Under the pieces are notes generated by a model. It was given only the letters and a program-made list of their open reading frames with translations. It made no database searches and was not told where the DNA came from. From Aquimarina amphilecti (lineage in GTDB: Bacteria; Bacteroidota; Bacteroidia; Flavobacteriales; Flavobacteriaceae), in contig NZ_FOAB01000005.1 in the NCBI RefSeq assembly GCF_900109375.1, positions 124,001 to 188,000 of the forward strand: a DNA stretch of 64,000 nucleotides, in the 5' to 3' direction. Of the stretch, positions 24,525 to 34,456 are shown piece after piece. Position 1 is the stretch's first letter. Each line of letters begins with the position of its first letter. The position numbers were made by a program, and so were the translations under genes.

Positions 24525-25792
24525 TGGAGTTACAAATTATAGTAATTGTACTTTCTGTTATTCTATCCGCTTTTTTTTCTGGGATGGAGATTGCCTATAT
24601 TTCTTCTAATAAAATCCATATTGAAATAGAGAAAAAGCAAGATGGTTTTCTTGCTAATATTTTATCTCGATTAACTAAAAGACCTTCTAAGTTTATTGCT
24701 ACTATGTTGGTGGGTAATAATATTGCCTTAGTAGTGTACGGGTTTTATATGGGGGAATTACTCATGGGTTTTATTCAAGGGTATTATCCGGATATGGCTG
24801 CAAGTATTAACTTATTATTGCAAACTATAATTTCTACCTTAGTTATTTTACTTACCGCAGAGTTTTTACCTAAAGTTTTTTTTCAGATTTATGCAAATAC
24901 ACTGTTGAAAGTTTTTGCATTACCAGCTTATTTTTTTTACATATTATTTTGGTTTATATCTTCCTTTGTTATTTGGATATCAGATTTTGTGCTTAAGAAA
25001 TTTCTTAAAACAGAAGGTGATGAGGTGCAACTGGCATTTACAAAAACTGAATTAGGTGACTATATAAATGAGCAGATGGAAACTGTCGAGGAGCATGATG
25101 AAATTGATAGTGAAATTCAGATTTTTCAGAATGCACTTGATTTTTCCGATGTAAAATCCAGAGAAGTTATGGTTCCGCGCACGGAGATCATTGCTATAGA
25201 AAAATCCCAATCTTTGGAAGAAATTAGTCAACTTTTTATTGATACGGGATTGTCTAAAGTGCTAATTTTTAATGGAACAATCGATGATATCATTGGGTAT
25301 GTGCATTCTTTCGAATTGTTTAAGAAACCAAAATCGATAAGATCTATTCTGCTTCCAGTGGTTTTTGTTCCAGAAACAATGTATGTTAAAGATGTTCTTA
25401 ATCTTTTGACCAAAAAGCATAAAAGTATTGCGGTAGTGATTGATGAGTATGGTGGAACAAGTGGTATTATTACAGTAGAAGATATTGTAGAAGAACTTTT
25501 TGGAGAGATAGAAGACGAACACGATTCGGTAGATCTTATCGAAGAGAAATTAGATGAAAATCATTATCGTTTCTCGGCTAGAATGGAAGTGGATTATATT
25601 AATGAAACTTATAAGTTAAACCTTCCCGAAAGCGAGTATTATGAAACACTTGGAGGGATGATTGTTAATCATACAGAAGAAATTCCTCAGCAAGGTGATA
25701 TCGTAAATATTGATTCGGTTACCGTTAATATTATCGAAACTTCGAATACTAAAATTGAGATTGTCGAATTAAAAAAATTGTCTGAGGATTAG
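24524..25792 (+). CDS. HlyC/CorC (CNNM-CBS) family transporter-like protein
   Basis: The protein (422 aa) has an N-terminal DUF21/CNNM membrane domain with about four helices (LSVILSAFFSGMEIAYISSN at the start), two CBS domains (VMVPRTEIIAIE..., ILLPVVFVPETMYVKDVL...YGGTSGIITVEDIVEELFGEI), and a CorC_HlyC domain at the C-terminus. Such proteins are linked to magnesium or cobalt efflux and divalent cation balance. It resembles GldE in layout, but the gliding neighbours of gldE are absent, so no symbol is given. Confidence 0.85.
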   Translation: MELQIIVIVLSVILSAFFSGMEIAYISSNKIHIEIEKKQDGFLANILSRLTKRPSKFIATMLVGNNIALVVYGFYMGELLMGFIQGYYPDMAASINLLLQTIISTLVILLTAEFLPKVFFQIYANTLLKVFALPAYFFYILFWFISSFVIWISDFVLKKFLKTEGDEVQLAFTKTELGDYINEQMETVEEHDEIDSEIQIFQNALDFSDVKSREVMVPRTEIIAIEKSQSLEEISQLFIDTGLSKVLIFNGTIDDIIGYVHSFELFKKPKSIRSILLPVVFVPETMYVKDVLNLLTKKHKSIAVVIDEYGGTSGIITVEDIVEELFGEIEDEHDSVDLIEEKLDENHYRFSARMEVDYINETYKLNLPESEYYETLGGMIVNHTEEIPQQGDIVNIDSVTVNIIETSNTKIEIVELKKLSED

Positions 25793-26080
25793 TGGATTGT
25801 TTACCTACTTGTTTTTTGTTATGCTGCTTTTGATTATTCTCGATTAATGGATTTTTTTGAAAAGCCCTTGCTGTTATCTTGATAGCTTTCATAATGTTTA
25901 TTATCCTTTTAATCAGCAAGATAGGTTTTATTTTTTGTTGAAATTATCTGCTAAAAGTATCTTAAGAATCTCTTCGATAATAAAATCCAAAAAAAGTTGT
26001 AAAGACTTTCTGTCTTTAATTGGTAATATTCTAATAAAATGGTATTTTCGCCCACTATATTTCAATAAATTAAACTTAAA

Positions 26081-28156
26081 ATGGCAGTTTTAAATAAAAT
26101 CAGACAACGTTCCGTTTTCTTAATTGTGATTATCGCATTAGCGCTTTTCTCATTCGTATTAGCGGATTTGATTAGAAATGGTGGGGCAATTTCTCAAAAA
26201 GCGGCAAATATAATTGCTACAATAAATGGGAAAGAAATTGATAGAACTGATTTTGCAAGAAAAGTAGAAGCAGCATCTAGAAATTTTGGAGCTAATGGTT
26301 CAAATTTACAGACTGTAAATTATGTTTGGAATCAAGAAGTTAGACAGATCGTTTTTGATGGACAATTTGAAGAATTAGGAATTAGAGCAGGAGCAGATGA
26401 GGTTAATCAATTGTTAGAAGAAGGATTAGCAAATAACCCAACGTTTCAGAATGAAGCAGGTGTTTTTGATAAAGCAAAAATGCAAGAATATGTTGCTAGT
26501 ATAAAAGGAAATCCTACAGCTTATCAACAATGGACAGATTATAAAATTTCTTTAGGTAAAGGAGCTTTGGAGCAAACATACCTTAATATGATTAAAGCTG
26601 GAGTAGGAGTAACTCTTAAAGAAGGAGAATTAGCTTACAAGATGGAGAATGATGTTGTAGATATTAAGTATGTTCAACTCCCATTTTCAGGAATACAAGA
26701 TACAGAGGTAACTGTATCTGATGCTGAGATCAAAGCTTATGTAGATAAACATCCTGAGTTATACCAAGCTGATGCTTCTCGAAATATGAGATATGTGTTT
26801 TTTAAGGAAGAACCTAGTCAACAAGATGAAGATGAGTTAATAGCAGAAGTGACTAAAGATGTAGCAGGTCTTAAAACTACCGAAAATATCGAGGAGTTTA
26901 TCAATCTAGATAAAGGTTCTGCATTGAAATATGATGACCGTTTTGTGTTTAAGAAAGATTTACCTGCTACTGTAAGTGATACATTATACAATGTTCCAGT
27001 AGGAGAAGTTTTTGGACCTTACAAGGATGGAAAGTATATTAAGATCTCTAAAATTATTGCACAAAAACAATTGCATGATTCATTAAAAGCGAGCCATATT
27101 TTAGTGTCTTGGAAAGGTTTAGGTACAGCTGGAGATACTGAAAGAACAAAAGAGGAAGCTAAGACCCTTGCGGATAGTTTGCTAAGTGAAGTGAAAACTG
27201 ATAAGACTAAGTTTGTAGCGTTAGCCAAAGATTTTTCTGCAGATACCTCTAATAAAGATAAAGGTGGAGATTTAGGTTATTTCCCTCCAGGTAGAATGGT
27301 ACCTGCTTTCAATAATTATATTGTTGATAATAATGTTGGAGATATGGGAGTTGTGGAAACTGCTTTTGGATATCATATCATTACTATTGAAGATAAGAAG
27401 AACGAACAAAAAGCTGTTAAAGTTGGAACTATAGCTAGAGAAATTGAAGCTAGTGAAAAAACTATTAACGATATTTTTACCGAAACTACTAAATTTCAGA
27501 TCGCTACTAAAGAGGCTGATTTTGCAGAGAAAGCAAAAGAAAGTGAATATGCTGTTCGTCCAGTAAATAAGATAAGTGAATTAGCTGAAAATATTCCAGG
27601 AATTGGTACACAACGATCGATTGTTCAATGGGCATTTAAAGAAGAAACTAAGGTTGGAGATGTAAAGCGATTTGATGTTACTGATGGATATGCCGTTGTG
27701 CAGCTTACAGCAAAAGCTTCTAAAGGAATTCAAAAAGCTGAAGACGCAAGTGCTTCAGTAAAACCTATCCTTGTTAAAGAGAAGAAAGCAGAGCTGCTTA
27801 AAAAGAAGATTTCAGGGAGTACATTAGCTGATATTGCTAAAAATCAATCTCAAACGGTTAAAACTGCGTCTGCGTTAAATATGAAAACTCCTACGATAAG
27901 TGGGGCTGGAACAGAACCTAAAGTTGTAGGTGCTGCTTTTGCTTTAGAGAGTGGTCAAGTTTCTGAACCAATTATAGGAAATAATGGAGTTTATGTGGTA
28001 GAGGTTACAAAGAAAACTCCTGCTAGTGGATTAGATACGTATATGAGTTATTCTGCTCAGGAATCTAAGACGCAAGCTAATGCAGTTAATTCTAGAGTGT
28101 TCAATGCCTTAAAAGAGGCTGCTGAGATAGAAGATAAAAGAGCTAACTTCTACTAG
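26081..28156 (+). CDS. PpiD/SurA-type periplasmic peptidyl-prolyl isomerase
   Basis: The protein (691 aa) has one N-terminal membrane anchor (FLIVIIALALFSFVLADLI, residues 13-31), a SurA_N-like chaperone region, and a parvulin rotamase domain at about residues 335-450 (KASHILVSWKG, GGDLGYFPPGRMVPAFN, FGYHIITIED). A second partial rotamase-like region follows near 600-660. It should help fold outer-membrane proteins at the periplasmic face of the inner membrane. It stands 288 bases after the CBS gene, so it probably has its own promoter, and is followed by a bidirectional terminator. Confidence 0.9.
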   Translation: MAVLNKIRQRSVFLIVIIALALFSFVLADLIRNGGAISQKAANIIATINGKEIDRTDFARKVEAASRNFGANGSNLQTVNYVWNQEVRQIVFDGQFEELGIRAGADEVNQLLEEGLANNPTFQNEAGVFDKAKMQEYVASIKGNPTAYQQWTDYKISLGKGALEQTYLNMIKAGVGVTLKEGELAYKMENDVVDIKYVQLPFSGIQDTEVTVSDAEIKAYVDKHPELYQADASRNMRYVFFKEEPSQQDEDELIAEVTKDVAGLKTTENIEEFINLDKGSALKYDDRFVFKKDLPATVSDTLYNVPVGEVFGPYKDGKYIKISKIIAQKQLHDSLKASHILVSWKGLGTAGDTERTKEEAKTLADSLLSEVKTDKTKFVALAKDFSADTSNKDKGGDLGYFPPGRMVPAFNNYIVDNNVGDMGVVETAFGYHIITIEDKKNEQKAVKVGTIAREIEASEKTINDIFTETTKFQIATKEADFAEKAKESEYAVRPVNKISELAENIPGIGTQRSIVQWAFKEETKVGDVKRFDVTDGYAVVQLTAKASKGIQKAEDASASVKPILVKEKKAELLKKKISGSTLADIAKNQSQTVKTASALNMKTPTISGAGTEPKVVGAAFALESGQVSEPIIGNNGVYVVEVTKKTPASGLDTYMSYSAQESKTQANAVNSRVFNALKEAAEIEDKRANFY

Positions 28157-28180
28157 TAAAACTAGTAAGATATTTATATT

Positions 28181-28217
28181 AAAAAAGTCCTGAAGATTAT
28201 TTCTTCAGGACTTTTTT
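28181..28217. terminator. Bidirectional rho-independent terminator
   Basis: Arms AAAAAAGTCCTGAAGA and TCTTCAGGACTTTTTT pair perfectly over 16 bases around a five-base loop. The A and T runs make it work in both directions, between the PpiD-like gene (plus) and galE (minus). Confidence 0.9.
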
Positions 28218-28240
28218 AGTATAGGATTATTTTTAATGTA

Positions 28241-29257
28241 TTATCCTCTTACTTTCTGTTCCCATTTCCAAGCAGAAGATAATGCTTCGTCCAGACTGCT
28301 TTTAGCTTTCCAGCCTAATTCATTATTGGCTTTATCTGTATTTGCATATGCAGAAGTAATGTCCCCTTCTCTTCGATCAACAATTTTATAATTTAATTTT
28401 TGATCAGATACTTTTTCAAATGATTGGATGACCTCTAGTACAGAACTACCAGTCCCAGTGCCTACATTAAATACTTCGTAATTAGAAACATTATTGTTCT
28501 CCATTAAACGTTCTAAAGCCACTACATGAGCTTTTGCTAGGTCAACGACGTGTATATAGTCTCTTATACAAGTTCCATCTTCCGTTGGATAGTCATCACC
28601 GAAAACGGAAAGTTCTTTTCTAAGTCCAATTCCTGTTTGAGTAATAAATGGAATTAAATTCTGAGGAACTCCGATTGGTAATTCTCCAATCTCAGCAGAA
28701 GGATGTGCTCCGATTGGATTAAAATAACGCAGAGCAATAGCGTTTAGGTTTGGTTGTACCTTACAAGTATCTTTAATTATTTCTTCACCTATTTGTTTTG
28801 TGTTTCCATAGGGAGATTCTGCAATTTTTACAGGAGCATTTTCAGTAATAGGTAATTCATCCGCTTGCCCATATACAGTGCAAGAAGAACTGAATATAAA
28901 ATTAGTTTTGTCTTTTTTCTGTAATTCTTTAAGAATATAGACTAGGACACTTATATTGTTTTCATAGTATAATAAGGGTTTCTCTACACTTTCGCCTACA
29001 GCTTTTGAAGCAGCGAAATGAATAACGCCTTCAATGTCAGTATGACGATTAAAAAAATCTTCTACTTTGTCTCTTTCTCTGAGATCGAAGTTTTCAAAAA
29101 CAAGTTCTTTTCCTGTAATAGCTTTAATTCCTTTTAGAACTTCTGTAGACGAATTTGAGCAATTATCAATAATAACCACTTCATATCCTTCATTCTGTAA
29201 TTCTACTACGGTATGCGATCCGATAAACCCCAATCCACCGGTAACTAGTATTTTCAT
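28241..29257 (-). CDS. galE: UDP-glucose 4-epimerase
   Basis: The enzyme interconverts UDP-galactose and UDP-glucose with bound NAD, the last step of the Leloir pathway. The protein (338 aa, usual length) has the NAD motif GGLGFIGSHT at residues 7-16, the catalytic Ser-Ser-Cys-Thr-Val-Tyr stretch SSSCTVYG and YGNTK, and the conserved ALRYFNPIGAHPS. It lies downstream of the sugar symporter on the same strand, at the end of the alpha-galactoside locus. No galK or galT is in the window. Confidence 0.95.
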   Translation of the reverse strand: MKILVTGGLGFIGSHTVVELQNEGYEVVIIDNCSNSSTEVLKGIKAITGKELVFENFDLRERDKVEDFFNRHTDIEGVIHFAASKAVGESVEKPLLYYENNISVLVYILKELQKKDKTNFIFSSSCTVYGQADELPITENAPVKIAESPYGNTKQIGEEIIKDTCKVQPNLNAIALRYFNPIGAHPSAEIGELPIGVPQNLIPFITQTGIGLRKELSVFGDDYPTEDGTCIRDYIHVVDLAKAHVVALERLMENNNVSNYEVFNVGTGTGSSVLEVIQSFEKVSDQKLNYKIVDRREGDITSAYANTDKANNELGWKAKSSLDEALSSAWKWEQKVRG

Positions 29258-29353
29258 TTTTTTGTTTTCAAGAGTTCTTACTAAAGTATATTGTAAAGTT
29301 AATACAATAAGGTATATAACTAAAAATAGATGAAGATTAAGTTTTAGTAATTA

Positions 29354-31000
29354 TTAAAAAATTAAATATGTGCTTACTACTAAAGCTGTAATAATTCCGC
29401 CAGTGATTAAGGCATATTTCCAAGGTGTCGTATCTATAACCTCTGTTGTAACAGGTGTATAAATATCTTTTTTTGGTTTTAGTGCTCCGACCACCAGCAT
29501 AATAGCTACATTAATTACAAATAGGATTCCCATAATATGTAAAAAATGTGGATATGCTTCAGCTTTTATAACAGCTAATTGACTCGTATCTGTAATACCA
29601 TTAATAGAAGCCTCTGCCAATGCTTCGTTTGTAAAATAAGGCCCAAGAATAAGCAAACTTATTAAGTACATAAGTACCCCAGCAATTAGAACTATTTTAG
29701 CTCCAATAGCAGGAACAGTTTTCGTTAAAATACCAATAATGACCACAGCTAAAATAGGAACGCTTAAACTACCTAGAGCTTGTTGGATATAAGAAAATAA
29801 TCCTTCTGGAGCATTTGCAATGAAAGGTGCAATAGACATAGAAATCAAAGCAACTATAAGCCCAAATAATTTCCCTGCTTTTACTGTTTGAAGTTCATTA
29901 GCATCAGGTTTAAAGAATTTTTTATATAAATCAAATCCAAAAAGTGTGGCACTACTATTTAATAGACTGTTAAATGAACTTAAAACCGCACCAAAAAGTA
30001 CAGCAGCAAAAAATCCAAGTAAAGCGGGAGGAAGTACTTTACGAACCAGTTCCGGATACGCTTGATCCGCAGAGTCAAGTTCTCCATTAAATACATTCCA
30101 AGCTATGATTCCAGGTAGTACTACAATTATAGGAATAAGAAATTTTACAAAAGCGGCAAGCATCATTCCCTTTTGCCCTTCTTTTAGGCTTTTAGCACCA
30201 AAAACGCGTTGCAATATGGATTGATTAGTTCCCCAATAATACATTTGAGCTATCATCATTCCTGTAAAAATAGTTCCCACAGGTATTGATGAAGTAACTC
30301 CTCCGGTGACATTAAATTTATCTTGATTTTCCGTCCATAAAGTATTTATACCATTCATCATATTACCATCACCAATCAACTTTAACCCGAAATATGGAAT
30401 TAACAGTCCACCTATTAATAAACCTATGGCATTTATAAGATCTGATACGGCAACAGCTTTTAATCCTCCAAAAATTGCATAAACAACACCAATAAGTCCG
30501 ATGCTCCATACACAAAGTGAAATAGACGCAGATTTAGATAAACCTAGTAGAGATGGTAAATCAAACATAGTGCTAAACGCCAAAGATCCCGAATAAAGAA
30601 TAGTGGGTAATAACACAATACTAAATGCAATTAAGAATAAAACAGACAGGATAGCTTTTGTATTTTCATCAAAACGTTTTTCTATAAATTCTGGAATGGT
30701 AGTAATCCCTACTTTCATATATTTAGGAAGTAGCCATACTGCTGTGATTATCATAGCAATAGCTGCTAATGTTTCCCAGGCCATTACCAGAATACCTTCT
30801 GTGAATGCTTGACCATTTAAACCAACAATCTGTTCTGCCGATAAATTTGTAAGTAATAGCGAACCTGCAATTGTAATGGCACCCAAGCTTCTGCCTCCTA
30901 GGTAGTATCCATCAGCAGATTTTTCGTCAGTACTTCGAGTTTTCCACCAAGCATATATTGCTACAAGTAATGTGAATCCGATAAATGATAATATGCCCAT
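29354..31000 (-). CDS. Sodium/solute symporter (SSS family, SGLT-like)
   Basis: The protein (548 aa) has about 14 membrane helices. The N-terminal block YYLGGRSLGAITIAGSL with NLSAEQIVGLNGQ, and the later AVAVSDLINAIGLLIGG and SSFNSLLNSSATLF, match sodium/sugar symporters such as vSGLT rather than proline or pantothenate carriers. It should import a sugar or glycoside with sodium across the inner membrane. It lies 52 bases downstream of the fused glycerol kinase/dehydrogenase gene and 96 bases before galE, so it is part of the locus. Confidence 0.9.
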   Translation of the reverse strand: MGILSFIGFTLLVAIYAWWKTRSTDEKSADGYYLGGRSLGAITIAGSLLLTNLSAEQIVGLNGQAFTEGILVMAWETLAAIAMIITAVWLLPKYMKVGITTIPEFIEKRFDENTKAILSVLFLIAFSIVLLPTILYSGSLAFSTMFDLPSLLGLSKSASISLCVWSIGLIGVVYAIFGGLKAVAVSDLINAIGLLIGGLLIPYFGLKLIGDGNMMNGINTLWTENQDKFNVTGGVTSSIPVGTIFTGMMIAQMYYWGTNQSILQRVFGAKSLKEGQKGMMLAAFVKFLIPIIVVLPGIIAWNVFNGELDSADQAYPELVRKVLPPALLGFFAAVLFGAVLSSFNSLLNSSATLFGFDLYKKFFKPDANELQTVKAGKLFGLIVALISMSIAPFIANAPEGLFSYIQQALGSLSVPILAVVIIGILTKTVPAIGAKIVLIAGVLMYLISLLILGPYFTNEALAEASINGITDTSQLAVIKAEAYPHFLHIMGILFVINVAIMLVVGALKPKKDIYTPVTTEVIDTTPWKYALITGGIITALVVSTYLIF

Positions 31001-31052
31001 GTATGTTGTGTGTTAAATTTATAAAATCAAATAATTAAGTGTTTTTAAGTTT

Positions 31053-34000
31053 TTAAACGATTTCGTGTTTATAATATGTAGACGCATCTTGTAGTAACAG
31101 ATCCAGATATTCATTTTCTTTTACCAAACGTTGTTCATCCCAACTTAGATATTTTACAAGATCCTCTTGTACTATTGATCGATATTGACGAACACTATTG
31201 ATATCAAAATACAATCTTCCAGTTCTTCTTACAAAAAAATCAGCCAAACCATTAATCATTTCGTGGTGTACACCGTACCAAACCTCGGATCTGATTAATT
31301 TTTCTTCAATAGAATCATTTAGAAAGTAATTAACTTTATTAATAATAGTATCTGCTTGTTTGCCATATGTAGTGGCAAGATACCACCCATAATGTTCATC
31401 TTGCAAATGCAAATCTTTAAGCCGTTGGTTAATTTCAAGAAGATATTTTTCTACTTCTTCAGTATTTTTTAATGGATCACTAGTAAGTGGGATATTTTGT
31501 GTAAATGATTTTGAAAATTGTTCTCTCTTTTTTGAACTCATTGTTTTCAGAACTGCATCAATAACACGTTGTGCCATTTTACGATATCCGGTTAGTTTTC
31601 CTCCGGCGATTGAAATTAATCCTGTTTTGGAAATAAATATTTCATCTTTTCTAGATAACTCTGATGGATCTTTACCATCTTCATGTATAAGTGGTCTTAG
31701 CCCTGCCCAGTTAGATTCTATGTCTTCTACCTTAAGGTGTAAAGAGGGAAACATGTTATTAACCGCGTCTAATAAATACTGCGCATCTTCTTTAGTAGCT
31801 ACCACACGGTTTAAATTAGCTTTGTAGTTAGTATCCGTTGTTCCGACATATGTTGCTCGACCTCTAGGAATAGCAAAAATCATTCTTCCATCTGGTACAT
31901 CAAAATAGATAGATTGTGTTAAAGGGAACTGATCTCGTGAAAAAACAATATGCACTCCTTTGGTAAGATGCAAGTGTTTGTTGTTCATGGAATGATCTTT
32001 TTCCCTTAATAAATCTACCCAAGGACCTGCCGCGGAAACATAATTTCGCGATTTGATAATAATTTTCTTATTTGAATTATGATCTAAACATTCTAAACTT
32101 TTTATTTTTCCTTCTTCATCATAATTAAAGGTTGTCATTTCACAATAATTGATGATGTTTGCCCCATAAGAGGCGGCCTTTTTTAGAAGTTCTACTGTTA
32201 GTCTCGCGTCATCTGTGCGATACTCTGCATAATAACCTCCTCCGGTTAGACCATTTTTATTTAATAAAGGTTCTTTGGTAATTGTTTCTTCAATGCTTAG
32301 CATTTTTCGTTTGTCATCTCCTTCTACATTTGCTAAAAAATCATATACTTTTAGTCCTATTGCGGTCATCATCTTGCCATAGGTTCCTCCCTCGATCAAT
32401 GGTAATAACATTTTTTCTGGTACTACTAAATGAGGGGCAAGTTTGTGTACCATTGCACGTTCACTTCCAGATTCTTTTACAAGACCTATCTCCATTTGTT
32501 TTAGGTATCGCAATCCACCATGAATTAGTTTTGTGGATTTGTTACTAGTTCCAGATGCAAAATCATTCTTTTCTACTAGACATACTTTTAATCCTCTAGA
32601 AGCTGCGTCTAAAGCAATTCCTGCTCCGGTTACACCACCGCCAATAATGAATAGATCATATTTAGTTGTACGAGCTTTTTGTAATTGTATATATCGGTCT
32701 AGAATAGAAAAACGGATTGGCCCTTCTTCCTTTACGGAAAGCATTTTTGCATTGGTGGATTTTGTTCGTTCTACTGCGTCTTTCCATCCACTATATTTTC
32801 TGTTTCGATCATGTTCGGTAATCTGGGGTTTGAACTTGGTATCGACAATCCTAATTTTTGAAATATCTTTTTTTGTCCAGACCCCAGCTTTTATCCCTGC
32901 CAGGAATGCAGCACCAAGTGCTGTAACTTCTAACATTGCCGGACGGTCAACCTCCACATTGAGAATGTCCGCCTGAAATTGCATTAAATAGTTGTTCGCG
33001 GATGCTCCCCCATCTACTTTAAGTTCCCTCATAAGTTTACCACTATCTTCTACCATAGCGTCTAATACATCACGAGTTTGATAAGCTAAAGCATCTACAG
33101 TAGCTTTTATAATTTCATTTTTTCCTGAGTCTAGTGTTAGCCCATATATAGCACCTTTAGCATTCATATCCCAATAAGGAGCACCAAGACCAGCAAAGGC
33201 GGGAACAACATATAAACCTTTTGAAGCTGGCGTAGATATACAAATTTCTTCAGTTTCTGAAGCTTTAGAAATCACTTTTAATTTGTCACGTAACCATTGC
33301 ACAGAGGCACCTCCTACGAAAACACTGCCTTCTAATGCATATTTTATATTATCGTCAGGTAAGCTACAACATAAAGTAGTTAGTAAACCATTTTTAGAAT
33401 GATAGGCTTTTTTTCCTGTATTTAATAATAAAAAGCAACCAGTCCCATATGTGTTTTTAGCAATTCCTGATTTGTAGCCTCCTTGACCAAATAATGATGC
33501 TTGTTGATCTCCCGCAACGCCATATATTGGAATCTCTTTTTCTTGATAGGATATGCTTCCGAAATCTGATGACGAATGCTGAACTTCGGGTAGCATATTT
33601 TTGGGAATATCTAAAGCCTTTAACATGGTTTCATCCCATTCTAAGCGCATGATATTATATAACATCGTTCTGGATGCATTAGAATGATCTGTAACGTGTC
33701 TTGATCCATTTGTGAATTTCCAAATAAGCCAAGTATCAATGGTACCAAACAGCAGATCTCCTTTTTGAGCTATTTCTCTAGCGCCTTCTACATTATCCAA
33801 TATCCATTTTAATTTTGTTCCTGAAAAATAGGAGTCAATTACCAAACCAGTATTTTTAGCAACATAATCTTCGAGTCCAATAGATTTAAGGTTTTTGCAA
33901 ATATTTGAAGTCCTTTTATCGAGCCATACGATAGCATTGTGAATGGGTTCTCCTGTAGTTTTATCCCAAACTACAGTAGTTTCTCTTTGGTTAGTGATAC

Positions 34001-34232
34001 CTACACCAGCAATCTGATCGATACTTATTTTAGATGTGGATAATACCTCTTCAAAAACTTCTTTCTGATGTTTAAAAATTTCTTGTGGATCATGTTCTAC
34101 CCATCCAGATTGGGGATAATATTGTGTTAATTCTTTTTGAGAGATACCGCAAATAGTTCCATTATTGTCAAAAATTATAGCTCTGGTACTAGTTGTTCCT
34201 TGATCAAATGCAATTATATATTTTTTATCCAT
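31053..34232 (-). CDS. Fused glycerol kinase / glycerol-3-phosphate dehydrogenase
   Basis: One continuous 1059-residue frame encodes two complete enzymes. Residues 1 to about 495 are glycerol kinase (FDQGTTSTRAI near the N-terminus, GVAGDQQASLFGQGG, VDGGASANNYLMQFQAD). After a linker of about 30 residues, the rest is an FAD-dependent GlpD-type dehydrogenase (DLFIIGGGVTGAGIALDAASRG near residue 527, KSTKLIHGGLRYLKQ, GPWVDLLR, SIAGGKLTGYRKMA). Together they would turn glycerol into dihydroxyacetone phosphate, the second half passing electrons to quinone. GlpK and GlpD are normally separate. The frame has no stop or shift at the joint. The gene lies between the alpha-galactosidase and symporter genes. 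Confidence 0.93.
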   Translation of the reverse strand: MDKKYIIAFDQGTTSTRAIIFDNNGTICGISQKELTQYYPQSGWVEHDPQEIFKHQKEVFEEVLSTSKISIDQIAGVGITNQRETTVVWDKTTGEPIHNAIVWLDKRTSNICKNLKSIGLEDYVAKNTGLVIDSYFSGTKLKWILDNVEGAREIAQKGDLLFGTIDTWLIWKFTNGSRHVTDHSNASRTMLYNIMRLEWDETMLKALDIPKNMLPEVQHSSSDFGSISYQEKEIPIYGVAGDQQASLFGQGGYKSGIAKNTYGTGCFLLLNTGKKAYHSKNGLLTTLCCSLPDDNIKYALEGSVFVGGASVQWLRDKLKVISKASETEEICISTPASKGLYVVPAFAGLGAPYWDMNAKGAIYGLTLDSGKNEIIKATVDALAYQTRDVLDAMVEDSGKLMRELKVDGGASANNYLMQFQADILNVEVDRPAMLEVTALGAAFLAGIKAGVWTKKDISKIRIVDTKFKPQITEHDRNRKYSGWKDAVERTKSTNAKMLSVKEEGPIRFSILDRYIQLQKARTTKYDLFIIGGGVTGAGIALDAASRGLKVCLVEKNDFASGTSNKSTKLIHGGLRYLKQMEIGLVKESGSERAMVHKLAPHLVVPEKMLLPLIEGGTYGKMMTAIGLKVYDFLANVEGDDKRKMLSIEETITKEPLLNKNGLTGGGYYAEYRTDDARLTVELLKKAASYGANIINYCEMTTFNYDEEGKIKSLECLDHNSNKKIIIKSRNYVSAAGPWVDLLREKDHSMNNKHLHLTKGVHIVFSRDQFPLTQSIYFDVPDGRMIFAIPRGRATYVGTTDTNYKANLNRVVATKEDAQYLLDAVNNMFPSLHLKVEDIESNWAGLRPLIHEDGKDPSELSRKDEIFISKTGLISIAGGKLTGYRKMAQRVIDAVLKTMSSKKREQFSKSFTQNIPLTSDPLKNTEEVEKYLLEINQRLKDLHLQDEHYGWYLATTYGKQADTIINKVNYFLNDSIEEKLIRSEVWYGVHHEMINGLADFFVRRTGRLYFDINSVRQYRSIVQEDLVKYLSWDEQRLVKENEYLDLLLQDASTYYKHEIV

Positions 34233-34410
34233 CAGCGAGTAGTTAACTTTATTTTTCGTGTGTATTTCGTTTTGTTGATTTTCTTGTGATATTCTAAAAA
34301 ACCATTGTTTTTTATATAAAACTGATCAATTGATTATAAATATCTGAATTATTGAAGCAATTGAAAAGATAATTGTGAATTAAAAAAAATGTAATCGTTT
34401 GTATTATTTT

Positions 34411-34455
34411 TTATAAGGCATATTGATAATTTTGTTGATTTTCTTTATGCCATAA
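34411..34455 (-). terminator. Weak hairpin after alpha-galactosidase gene
   Basis: GGCATA (34417-34422) and TATGCC (34446-34451) pair around a 23-base loop, with TTAT/ATAA able to extend the stem across a bulge; on the minus strand it is followed by TTATAAAAAATAA. It may be a partial terminator or a processing site between the galactosidase gene and the fused kinase/dehydrogenase gene. Confidence 0.3.
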
Positions 34456-34456
34456 T

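Noticed and set aside
24524..25792. GldE gliding motility protein
   Set aside because: The domain layout is the same, but neighbours are LptC and PpiD rather than gliding genes, so only the broader family is called.
29067..29333. Possible gene on the plus strand
   Set aside because: It overlaps the start of galE antisense and has no coding features.
34233..34456. Promoter for the fused kinase/dehydrogenase gene
   Set aside because: No TAnnTTTG with a -33 element was found on the minus strand in this gap, so none is annotated.
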